64,000 bases of DNA from Sphingobacterium sp. (lineage in GTDB: Bacteria > Bacteroidota > Bacteroidia > Sphingobacteriales > Sphingobacteriaceae), in NCBI GenBank assembly GCA_031253985.1, contig JAIRVH010000183.1, forward strand, positions 17,631-81,630, written 5' to 3'. Below, piece by piece: positions 15,117-23,000 of the stretch; position 1 is the stretch's first letter, and every line of letters begins with the position of its first letter. The position numbers and the translations under genes were made by a program. The notes under the pieces are model-generated. The model saw only the letters and a program-made list of their open reading frames with translations, searched no databases and was not told the origin of the DNA.

Positions 15117-17531
15117 TTAAAACTTATAGGTAACCCCCATACGGAAATTACGTCTAGCTTCTACGATATAGGAATAATAATCCACACCACCGAGCTTCTG
15201 AACTGCCGCACTTGCTTTGGAGATCGATCCGGCTGTCAACAATTTGCGGTTGTCCAATAGGTTATTAACCATAAGAGAAATATTATATCTTCCTTTTTGA
15301 TAGCTTATTCCACCGTCCGTACGCAAATAATTTTTGAAATTACTTTCTTTTGTTGTTCCGATTGCGCGATCAAACATTCCTTGAACACTCCCCGTAAATC
15401 CTAGACCTTTTAATAAGCCTTGTTGTAAACGATAAATTACCCAAGCATTCGCAGTATGTTTAGCTGTATTTGGCGTAATATTACCTATATTTTCTTCTTT
15501 AGTATCTTTTGAGATCTTCGAATCTGTCAAAGCATAGTTGGCATTGACACTTAATCCTTTTACAATCTCACCGGTAACATCAAATTCTATCCCTTTTGTG
15601 GTTGTTTCTCCAAGTTGCATTGAATAGAAGCCGCCATTGGGATTCGGATGTTCAGAATCTTCAGCTAAAGCATTTTTGCGTTTGATTTGATAAGCACTCA
15701 AGGTCGAGATCCATTTTCCTCCAGCCCATTCCTTCTTAACACCTGCTTCGAGACTATTGCCTCGAATTGGCCTAAAGGCATTTCCCTGCCAATCTGTTCC
15801 AGAAACAGGCACAAACGACTGATCGAAGAGACCATAAACGCTCATAGAAGAATTTACCAGATAATTCAACCCTACCCTAGGGCTCCATACCTTATCTTTT
15901 GCAGGATCGCCATTTGTTTTTGAAACGACATTTGATGAAGTAAAGCGCAATCCCACAGATAACTTCAAACGGTCCTCTAAGAATGCCATTTCATCTTGTG
16001 CATATAGTGACGTATAAGATGAACTTGTAATGTAGGCTTGGCTTTTGGCACGTTCCTTAATACTCAAAGTGCGATCTACCTTTGGAAAAACACTTTCAGG
16101 GATACCATACACAGGGTTGTAAACATTCAAGGGATCTCCAGGAATAACGGGCAACAATGAACTAAAATCACCCCAAAATTTCTTATTTCCATAATCCACA
16201 CCCGCCAAGATCCGGTGTCTAATACTTCCTGTCCGTTCTTCGCCATTAAATGAGAACTGTCCAAACTTATTTTCACCATGCTCATCAGCTGTATTATAGT
16301 ATCGCGGCATATTTCCTTGTGCCGTCATATAATTCAACCAAGTGCTTGTTGCTTTCATATCGAAATTAAAATAGGCTGCCTGGGCATGAAACTTCCATTT
16401 TTCACTCAATTTTCGATCAAAATAAAGATACGCGCTATGATCTCTAAGTTTACCGGGTTCCATCCCCGGATCACCATAGAAAAAGTCATTAGCAATTCCC
16501 GGATCAGCAAAACCTTTTGGTGAAAAGGTATAATTCCCATTATTCAGGTACGATGAGCCCTGAAAGGTATACTCTGCTGTGATAGCTGTCAGTGAATCGA
16601 TATTATAAGTCAATACTGGAGCGACGACAAGACGATTACTATTATTGTATTTGGTGAAGAACTTCTTTTTCTGGCCTGCTACATTTAGACGGTAAATCAA
16701 TTTATTGCTTTTGGTAATCCGGCCGTCCAAATCGATAGCCCCACGGTACAAATCAAAACTCCCTGTATTCAATGTCACCGCGCCCTTAGTATTGCCTGTC
16801 GGCTTCTTGGTCACTACGTTATAAAACCCTCCTGGTTCACCGTTGGCAAGCATAAAGCCTGCAGGTCCTTTCACAAATTCAATACGCTCAATCATACTCG
16901 CATCTTCGGCAGTTGGTCCCCACGAAGCTTCAATATTCATCCCGTTGCGGAATGCCGGGATCTTAGAACCGCGCATACGGATATTCGCATACTGATTGTC
17001 CCAGTGCCCCTGACGTGTTGCCCCACTGATATTACGTGTAATACCGTCCACAATATCAAAAACCTGTTGATCGGCCATTAAGTCCGATGAAATAACCTGT
17101 ATGTTTTGAGGTAACTCCAAAATAGGTGTTTTAAGGCGTAATGATCCAGATATACTGTCAAACTTATAGTGCTCATAGTATTTACCATACACCGCAACTT
17201 CGTCGATAGCTTGGGATTGGTCTTTAAGGATGATGGGACCAAGGTTTGTTGTCTCATCTGTTACGTTCACTTCCATGGTGTGCTTACCATAACCGATCGC
17301 TTTAATCTCGATATGATAGGTTTTGGATGAAAGTTTATAAAAAGCGAAATGACCTTCACTGTCTGTACTTGTCGTCACACCTGTATTGGTTAATTTTACT
17401 GTCGCTCCTTTGATAGGTTCGGATTTTTCATTGATAAGTATTCCTTCAATTACTTTGTTCGTCTGTGCCTGTGCAACAGAAAAAATCGAACTAATCATAG
17501 GTATAGCTAGAAAGGATAAAGTTTTATTCAT
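15117..17531 (-). CDS. TonB-dependent siderophore-type outer-membrane receptor
   Basis: From ATG 17531 the protein is 804 residues with a signal peptide (MNKTLSFLAIPMISSIFSVA). A TTG start 75 bases upstream would put 25 charged residues before the signal and is rejected. Next come a carboxypeptidase-like beta sandwich (residues ~25-105: IEGILINEKSEPIKGATVKL), a plug domain (TPILELPQNIQVISSDLM, then GPAGFMLANGEPGGFYNVVTKKP), and a C-terminal barrel ending in aromatic Phe (MGVTYKF). The plug phrasing is that of FhuE/FoxA-type ferric siderophore receptors. It imports a ferric chelate using TonB energy. It follows the DUF4198 gene by 114 bases and precedes two small membrane proteins and PepSY. 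Confidence 0.92.
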   Translation of the reverse strand: MNKTLSFLAIPMISSIFSVAQAQTNKVIEGILINEKSEPIKGATVKLTNTGVTTSTDSEGHFAFYKLSSKTYHIEIKAIGYGKHTMEVNVTDETTNLGPIILKDQSQAIDEVAVYGKYYEHYKFDSISGSLRLKTPILELPQNIQVISSDLMADQQVFDIVDGITRNISGATRQGHWDNQYANIRMRGSKIPAFRNGMNIEASWGPTAEDASMIERIEFVKGPAGFMLANGEPGGFYNVVTKKPTGNTKGAVTLNTGSFDLYRGAIDLDGRITKSNKLIYRLNVAGQKKKFFTKYNNSNRLVVAPVLTYNIDSLTAITAEYTFQGSSYLNNGNYTFSPKGFADPGIANDFFYGDPGMEPGKLRDHSAYLYFDRKLSEKWKFHAQAAYFNFDMKATSTWLNYMTAQGNMPRYYNTADEHGENKFGQFSFNGEERTGSIRHRILAGVDYGNKKFWGDFSSLLPVIPGDPLNVYNPVYGIPESVFPKVDRTLSIKERAKSQAYITSSSYTSLYAQDEMAFLEDRLKLSVGLRFTSSNVVSKTNGDPAKDKVWSPRVGLNYLVNSSMSVYGLFDQSFVPVSGTDWQGNAFRPIRGNSLEAGVKKEWAGGKWISTLSAYQIKRKNALAEDSEHPNPNGGFYSMQLGETTTKGIEFDVTGEIVKGLSVNANYALTDSKISKDTKEENIGNITPNTAKHTANAWVIYRLQQGLLKGLGFTGSVQGMFDRAIGTTKESNFKNYLRTDGGISYQKGRYNISLMVNNLLDNRKLLTAGSISKASAAVQKLGGVDYYSYIVEARRNFRMGVTYKF

Positions 17532-17645
17532 GAATGTAGTATGGTAGATGTTTTTTATAGTAGATATGCTTTGTATTGGGATCCATTGTTGTTTCTCATG
17601 TTTCAAATGGATCCCTATTATTTTCAGTCGGAGTTATAACCCGCG

Positions 17646-18362
17646 CTATTTTATCGTAACGAAAGTAGTGCTGCCCTGCCATGCCGAAGCATAAGGTTTT
17701 CCCTCATGTTCCCCTGCGGTCTCAGCAAACGCACTTGCTTCTAATACGTAGGGACCTGACCAGATTGCATCAAATGTTAGGATACCATTCTCGTCCGCAA
17801 CAAACTCTTTTCCCCAGCCTGTCGTAGAAAACACAGAAACTTTGGCCTGAGGGACAGCCTTACCGAAGCTGGTGATCTTTGCTTGTACAGGTTGCCCTTT
17901 TTTTACATTAGTCGTACCAAGCAATTCAATCTGCAATGGATTTTTCACACTGTTATAATCGAGTGCTGCAGGTTTTCCTACAAGAACAGGGACCAGGGAA
18001 GAAAACTCATATTTTGTTTTGCCACCAAGATCCTTAGGTGCTTTAACAATAGACAGGAAATAGGTTCCAGCGGATGTAGGTTGAAATGAACCGCTAAAGT
18101 GATCGCCGTTGTTCGTCAACTGAAGCCTGACGGGTTCCTTTCCAGGAGCATGCAACATTAACGAAAAATCCTTCACGTCGGAGTACCATTTGTCTACCTG
18201 ATCTCTCTCATTGGTTGCAAATTCACCGTAATATACCTTGACTTCATGGGCTTGGTTTAGTGTCCCATAAGAAGATGATTCAATCCAAAGGGCATGTGCA
18301 TGACCGGTATGATTACACAGTAATACCGCAAGAAATGTAAAAAATGAAATTAAAATTTTCAT
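17646..18362 (-). CDS. DUF4198 periplasmic protein
   Basis: The 238-residue protein opens with a signal peptide (MKILISFFTFLAVLLCNHTG) and continues with HAHALWIESSSYG, the His-rich start typical of DUF4198 proteins annotated as nickel or metal-uptake associated. Two Ig-like beta domains follow (VKVYYGEFATNE around residue 40; GQPVQAKITSFGKAVPQAKV around 155). It heads the operon leading to the TonB receptor, so a role in binding the metal or chelate in the periplasm is plausible. The leader upstream (18399-18632) is full of hairpins. Confidence 0.82.
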   Translation of the reverse strand: MKILISFFTFLAVLLCNHTGHAHALWIESSSYGTLNQAHEVKVYYGEFATNERDQVDKWYSDVKDFSLMLHAPGKEPVRLQLTNNGDHFSGSFQPTSAGTYFLSIVKAPKDLGGKTKYEFSSLVPVLVGKPAALDYNSVKNPLQIELLGTTNVKKGQPVQAKITSFGKAVPQAKVSVFSTTGWGKEFVADENGILTFDAIWSGPYVLEASAFAETAGEHEGKPYASAWQGSTTFVTIK

Positions 18363-18398
18363 AATATGTTGATTGATGTTTAGTTTTCTTCAACTTAT

Positions 18399-18477
18399 TA
18401 TGGAAGAACTTGCTGGTTTAAGCGAGCTCTAGAACGAATAAAATAATAAAATTCGTTATCTTGCAAGTTCTTCCATA
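18399..18477. repeat. Nested inverted repeat in leader of iron operon
   Basis: Perfect 15-base arms TATGGAAGAACTTGC (18399-18413) and its complement (18463-18477) bound a 79-bp unit, with an inner perfect pair AACGAAT/ATTCGTT (18433-18439, 18451-18457). On the minus strand it lies 37 bases before the DUF4198 start. It could be a 5' leader structure or a short mobile element with terminal inverted repeats. Confidence 0.7.
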
Positions 18478-18493
18478 TCGCATATCGGGAGTA

Positions 18494-18632
18494 ACTGACA
18501 CAGCGTACTGTTTCAGTCATCTACATCCAGTTGCCGCTGTATGTAGATTTACGCCATGTAATAGATTGCCGTCTATTGCATGGTGTTTTTGTCCATCATC
18601 GTCTAAACAAGCAAATAGAACATTATTTAGAC
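18494..18632 (-). promoter_or_regulatory. Array of consecutive hairpins, possible structured leader RNA
   Basis: Four hairpins follow one another: 18494-18517 (9 of 10 paired, loop of 4), 18521-18546 (9 of 10, loop of 6), 18554-18583 (11 of 12, loop of 6) and 18601-18632 (7 of 7, loop of 18). The second and third carry the same plus-strand loop TTGCCG. Together with 18399-18477 they would give about 230 bases of structured RNA ahead of the iron operon. No known riboswitch consensus was recognised. A small open frame overlaps. Confidence 0.5.
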
Positions 18633-18690
18633 TGATTAAAAACAAAGCAAATATAACAGGAAATCTTTTTAAATCAACTAATTTTTTCAT
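18517..18690 (-). CDS. Possible 57-residue secreted His-rich peptide
   Basis: From ATG 18690 the frame reads MKKLVDLKRFPVIFALFLIS, then LNNVLFACLDDDGQKHHAID and GNLLHGVNLHTAATGCR before TGA at 18517-18519. It has a basic start, a hydrophobic core and an LFAC site that could serve as a lipoprotein or signal cleavage site, followed by five His and a final Cys in a mature part of ~30 residues. Same strand as the iron operon. Against it: its second half coincides with strong hairpins, so the DNA may be selected for structure instead. Could be a metal-binding leader peptide; unproven. Confidence 0.4.
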   Translation of the reverse strand: MKKLVDLKRFPVIFALFLISLNNVLFACLDDDGQKHHAIDGNLLHGVNLHTAATGCR

Positions 18691-18829
18691 TTTACAGTAT
18701 TCTTACGCTTTTGCTAAAAAACTTCATGATGTTGCCGCCACTTGCAGCGATGAAAATAAAAGAAGATTCTTTCTAACCAATAAGATTAGACACTTTCAGA
18801 AAAAAAGAGAACAGAATAAGCGTTTCAAA

Positions 18830-19642
18830 TTAGGAAGAGAGCGCAGAAGCAATGGAAAAATGCGCTACATGTTGTTTGAGGATGTGCATCAGATCGAATA
18901 ATTCCGTTTCCTGATAACGTGTCGCTACATGAAGCTGGATACGTTCACAGTGTGGCTCGAATGTTTGCTGTACCAAATCGACCGTATTATTTTCACCGGA
19001 GAGGTGAGTCAGAATAAGATGTTTAAGACGATCGGTTTTATAGGCGTTGAACAGTTCAACAGCCATGCGATTGGAAAGATGCCCCCAACCACTACTGATC
19101 CTATTTTTCAGAAAATAGGAGTAGCGTCCTGTGCGCAGCATCTCCTCATCATAATTGGATTCTAAGAGTAGTACGTCCGAGTGCTGAATAACATGTTGTA
19201 CATTTTCACAGGGACGTCCGATATCTGTAAGTACCCCAATGTTGTATGTTCCATCAGAAACAAGAAAACTACAAGGTTCTTTGGCATCGTGATATTTGGG
19301 AATACCATACACCTTAAGACCTCCAATTTCAACGACTTCGTCCGGAGAGATTATATGAACTAAATGGGATGGAAGATGCAATCGGGTACCGTCGTAACTC
19401 CCCTTGGTGATATAAACTGGTAGATTATATTTTTTAGCAAATACAGATAGGCCTCTGATATGATCAGAGTGTTCATGGGTAATGAAAATTGCTTTGATCT
19501 GAGTCGGTAAAAGACCCAAATTATACATCCGAAGGTGTATATGTTTGCTATTAATTCCAGCATCTATCAAGATAGCAGAATCATCTTTAGCAACATAATA
19601 GCAGTTTCCATTACTTCCGGAGGCGATTGCACAATATTTCAT
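18830..19642 (-). CDS. Metallo-beta-lactamase-fold hydrolase, YycJ/WalJ-like
   Basis: The 270-residue cytosolic protein begins MKYCAIASGSNGNCYYV and has the metal motif THEHSDH (His56, His58, Asp60, His61), a further YHDAKEPCSFLV, GVLTDIG with the bridging Asp, and LILTHLSGENN for the final His. This layout matches the YycJ/WalJ group, related to nucleases and phosphodiesterases of the MBL fold with two zinc or manganese ions. In firmicutes the relative is linked to cell-wall signalling or mismatch repair; the role in Bacteroidota is unclear. Monocistronic by spacing. ATG at 19642. Confidence 0.88.
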   Translation of the reverse strand: MKYCAIASGSNGNCYYVAKDDSAILIDAGINSKHIHLRMYNLGLLPTQIKAIFITHEHSDHIRGLSVFAKKYNLPVYITKGSYDGTRLHLPSHLVHIISPDEVVEIGGLKVYGIPKYHDAKEPCSFLVSDGTYNIGVLTDIGRPCENVQHVIQHSDVLLLESNYDEEMLRTGRYSYFLKNRISSGWGHLSNRMAVELFNAYKTDRLKHLILTHLSGENNTVDLVQQTFEPHCERIQLHVATRYQETELFDLMHILKQHVAHFSIASALSS

Positions 19643-19718
19643 TCGTTTACGCTATTTATAAGAATATATCTATTTTACCGCGTCAAAGATACGAAAAACA
19701 AGAAAACTCCGACAGTCA

Positions 19719-21146
19719 TTAACATTCCGGCAAACTCAATGGAATATTGACGGCAAGTCCACCGTCTGCTGTTTCTTTATATTTAGCATTCATATCCAAC
19801 GCGGTTTCCCACATGGTTTTAACTACTGTGTCTAGGCTCACTTTTGCTTTATCCGGGTTCGATTGCAATGCCAATTGTGCTGCAGTAATGGCTTTGATGG
19901 CTCCCATTGTGTTACGTTCGATACAAGGAATCTGCACCAGTCCACCGATTGGATCGCATGTTAATCCGAGGTGATGTTCCATGGCAATCTCGGCAGCCAT
20001 GAGAACCTGACGCTGCGATCCGCCCAGCACTTCTGTCAACGCACCGGCTGCCATCGCTGATGAGACGCCAATCTCGGCCTGACAGCCTCCCATTGCCGCA
20101 GAAATGGTTGCATTTTTCTTAAATATCGATCCGATCTCAGATGCGGTAAGAATAAATTGAATAATTTTATTGTCACGCATTCCGTCGTGGAAAGTAATAT
20201 AATATTGCAATACAGCCGGGATAACGCCCGAAGCTCCATTGGTAGGTGCTGTTACCACACGTCCGAAAGAGGCGTTCTCCTCATTTACTGCAAGAGCAAA
20301 ACAACTTACCCAATCAAGTATATATTGAAAGTTTTGGCCTCCCTCGCGAATAGCCGCTACCCAGGACTCGTAATCTTGATAACTACGCCCCTGCATGAGC
20401 TTTTTATTCAGTTTGGCGGCTCTCCGCTCGACATTTAATCCGCCGGGCAATGTTCCGCCAGTGTGGCAGCCCCGATAAATACACTCGTGTATAGTTTTAT
20501 AGATATTCAATACGCCGGCTACGGTTTCACTTTCTTCACGCCATGCACATTCATTTTCAAGAACCAGTTCCGAGATTTTCAGTCCTGTTTTCATTGTCCA
20601 ATGCAAGAGTTCATGTGCGGTATCTACAGGAAATGGCAGATCTACTTCTGACAGGACACTTTCGGTATCATTTTCCTGCACCACAAAACCGCCGCCTATA
20701 GAATAATACGTTTCGGTAATTGCCTTACCGTTGGAAAGGAATGCCTGAAAGGTAACGGCATTGGGATGAAAAGGTAGACTTTCGGCATATAGAAACAAGA
20801 GATCTTCCTGATAGGAAAATGGGATAGTCCGTTCAGCAGCAACTTCAAGTTCACCAACAGCCTTAATGTGCTCCACTTTGGGCGTCACTCGATTAACGTC
20901 AAAGGTAACCGGATCATCGCCGCTCAGTCCAAGCAGAACAGCAATATCGGTACCGTGTCCTGCGCCGGTTTTGGCTAAAGAACCATAAAGCAAAATCTTG
21001 ACCTGTTCGACCTCATTCAGTACGCCCTTTGACTTGAGAACAGCTGTAAATTGCTGGGCTGCACGCCAAGGTCCTAGGGTATGCGAACTCGAGGGACCGA
21101 TACCAATCTTAAACATATCAAAAACGGATATTTGTTCTTTGCTCAT
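19719..21146 (-). CDS. sdaA: L-serine ammonia-lyase, single-chain iron-sulfur type
   Basis: The 475-residue enzyme converts L-serine to pyruvate and ammonia in the cytosol. The N-terminal beta domain begins [20 protein letters not shown]. The alpha domain carries [32 protein letters not shown] and [18 protein letters not shown], which hold the cysteines that ligate the [4Fe-4S] cluster, and MEHHLGL between them. Length and order match the fused SdaA form. ATG at 21146; divergent from the glycosidase gene. Another serine-related gene (the SerB-like fusion at 46945) is present elsewhere in the window. Confidence 0.95.
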   Translation of the reverse strand: MSKEQISVFDMFKIGIGPSSSHTLGPWRAAQQFTAVLKSKGVLNEVEQVKILLYGSLAKTGAGHGTDIAVLLGLSGDDPVTFDVNRVTPKVEHIKAVGELEVAAERTIPFSYQEDLLFLYAESLPFHPNAVTFQAFLSNGKAITETYYSIGGGFVVQENDTESVLSEVDLPFPVDTAHELLHWTMKTGLKISELVLENECAWREESETVAGVLNIYKTIHECIYRGCHTGGTLPGGLNVERRAAKLNKKLMQGRSYQDYESWVAAIREGGQNFQYILDWVSCFALAVNEENASFGRVVTAPTNGASGVIPAVLQYYITFHDGMRDNKIIQFILTASEIGSIFKKNATISAAMGGCQAEIGVSSAMAAGALTEVLGGSQRQVLMAAEIAMEHHLGLTCDPIGGLVQIPCIERNTMGAIKAITAAQLALQSNPDKAKVSLDTVVKTMWETALDMNAKYKETADGGLAVNIPLSLPEC

Positions 21147-21334
21147 AATCTTTTATATAGCGGTTAGCCGATCAAGCATTGCTTTTGTGAAAACCGCATC
21201 TAAATTAGCACAAATAAAGTACAATGTTACCTGCATTTGCATTATTATCAATTTGAAAACCAAGCTCAGGTTCTTTTAACAAGTATCCAACAAACATCTT
21301 ACATTTTTTAGCGAAAAAGTAAGAAATGCTTCCC

Positions 21335-21342
21335 TATCTTTG
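21335..21342 (+). promoter_or_regulatory. -7 box TATCTTTG before GH10-like gene
   Basis: TATCTTTG matches TAnnTTTG and lies 19 bases before ATG 21361. A TTG at 21340 that could be taken as a start codon is part of this box, which is why the ATG is chosen. Confidence 0.6.
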
Positions 21343-21360
21343 TTGGCTATAATTTATAGA

Positions 21361-22908
21361 ATGACGGGAAAAACATATTTATATTCTTTTTTTACCATTG
21401 TTATCTGTTTATTTTCGATTAGAATGTATGCCCAACAACTACCTAAGCGGGAGTTCCGCGGTGTATGGGTAGCAACCATAGGTAATATAGACTGGCCTTC
21501 TGTCAAGGCGGGCAATAATGTCGCACAGCAAAAACAGGAGTTTATTGATTTACTGGACCAGCACCGTAGTGCAGGATTGAATGCGATTATTCTGCAGGTA
21601 CGTCCTGCTGCCGATGCGTTCTACGCAAAAGGCAGGGAGCCTTGGAGCAGATACTTAACCGGAAAACAGGGATTGCCCCCTTCACCATTCTACGATCCTT
21701 TGGAGTTTGCAATCACCGAGGCGCATAAGAGGGGGATGGAACTGCATGCTTGGTTCAATCCGTACCGTGCCTCCACTACGTTAAATCCCGCCCATTTTTC
21801 GGATGAGCATATTACCAAGCGCCATCCCGAATGGTTCTTTACCTACGCGGGCAAGAAACTTTTTAATCCAGGCATTCCGGAAGTTCGTAAATATATTATT
21901 GATGTCATCATGGACGTGGTCAAAAACTACGATGTGGATGGCATTCATTTCGACGACTATTTCTATCCCTATCCCGACAGTAGAAATACGCCGGTTCCAG
22001 ATCAGATTACCTTTGGTCAATACAATAATGGGATCGAGAAAATTGATGATTGGCGACGCAACAATGTCAATCTCCTGGTGCGCGATCTTGGTATTGCTAT
22101 CAAAAAGGTAAAACCTTACGTCAAATATGGTATCAGTCCCTGCGGTGTCTGGGACAACAAAGACAATAATAGTGATGGTTCAGATACCCGTGGCCTGAGT
22201 GCTTACCGGGAACTATACGCTGATGGTGTCAAATGGATGCGGGAAGGCTGGATAGATTATATCAATCCCCAGATCTACTTTCCCTTCAAAAATCGAGCAG
22301 CAGCATACGAGATCCTAGTCGACTGGTGGCAAAAACACACCTATGGTCGGCACTTTTATGTAGGTCATGGTGCTTATCGTGTTACTGAAAATAAAATCGG
22401 CTGGACAGATCGAAGTCAAATACCGAGACAGGTACGCCATCTGAGGGAGGAGCACGACGTAGAAGGAAGTATTTATTTCAGTTCCAAATCACTTACAGAT
22501 AATCTTGTTGGGTTGCAGGATTCTATGCGGAATGACCTGTATCGAAACCCGGCCTTACCACCAACGATGCCCTGGTTAGACAGCATCCCGCCCAATGCCC
22601 CATTTGGTCTTCTGGTGAAAAATTCGGGCAACGGCAAAATGAATACCTTATTTTGGCAAAGGCCAGATGCGGCCACTGATGGGGAATCTGCTTATGGTTA
22701 TGTGATCTATCGGTTCAACCTTGATGAAAAAGTGAACATCAAAGATCCGGGCAAAATCATCTTTATCACGTTCGATGGAGATAAGCTTCAATATACCGAT
22801 GACGACATCAAACAGCATCAACACTATAAATATGTCGTGACAGCAATTGATCGCATGAAAAATGAAAGCGGCCCCTCGGACAGCCGAACAGCAAACGAAG
22901 AAATTTAA
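21361..22908 (+). CDS. GH10-like glycosidase of the DUF187/GHL10 family, secreted
   Basis: From ATG 21361 the protein is 515 residues with a signal peptide (YLYSFFTIVICLFSIRMYAQ). The catalytic TIM barrel begins REFRGVWVATIGNIDWPS and continues with LNAIILQVRPAADAFY, ELHAWFNPYRA, VDGIHFDDYFYPYP and INPQIYFPF; these are the signatures of the DUF187 family, with acidic residues in HFDDY as likely catalysts. A C-terminal fibronectin-like domain (GYVIYRFN, then HYKYVVTAIDR) follows from about residue 405. Such enzymes act on glycans, perhaps peptidoglycan or polysaccharides in the periplasm or outside. Convergent with the NagZ-type gene, sharing a terminator. Confidence 0.88.
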   Translation: MTGKTYLYSFFTIVICLFSIRMYAQQLPKREFRGVWVATIGNIDWPSVKAGNNVAQQKQEFIDLLDQHRSAGLNAIILQVRPAADAFYAKGREPWSRYLTGKQGLPPSPFYDPLEFAITEAHKRGMELHAWFNPYRASTTLNPAHFSDEHITKRHPEWFFTYAGKKLFNPGIPEVRKYIIDVIMDVVKNYDVDGIHFDDYFYPYPDSRNTPVPDQITFGQYNNGIEKIDDWRRNNVNLLVRDLGIAIKKVKPYVKYGISPCGVWDNKDNNSDGSDTRGLSAYRELYADGVKWMREGWIDYINPQIYFPFKNRAAAYEILVDWWQKHTYGRHFYVGHGAYRVTENKIGWTDRSQIPRQVRHLREEHDVEGSIYFSSKSLTDNLVGLQDSMRNDLYRNPALPPTMPWLDSIPPNAPFGLLVKNSGNGKMNTLFWQRPDAATDGESAYGYVIYRFNLDEKVNIKDPGKIIFITFDGDKLQYTDDDIKQHQHYKYVVTAIDRMKNESGPSDSRTANEEI

Positions 22909-22920
22909 TACTAAAAAAAG

Positions 22921-22973
22921 ACCTCTTTCAAAAATGATTTTGCTCGTATAGCAGGGCCATTTTTGAAAGAGGT
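22921..22973. terminator. Bidirectional terminator between convergent glycosidase genes
   Basis: Perfect 16-base arms at 22921-22936 and 22958-22973 (ACCTCTTTCAAAAATG and complement) with a 21-base loop; an A tract precedes on the plus strand and serves as a T tract for the minus-strand gene. Confidence 0.75.
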
Positions 22974-23000
22974 ACTGTGTTTGTGTGGTTTTATGGTATG

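Noticed and set aside
17532..17606. TTG start adding 25 residues to the TonB receptor
   Set aside because: The added charged segment would precede a complete signal peptide that starts at ATG 17531.
18461..18901. Plus-strand open frame of 146 codons
   Set aside because: It runs through the hairpin array and into the antisense of the metallo-beta-lactamase gene, with no family resemblance and an improbable composition.
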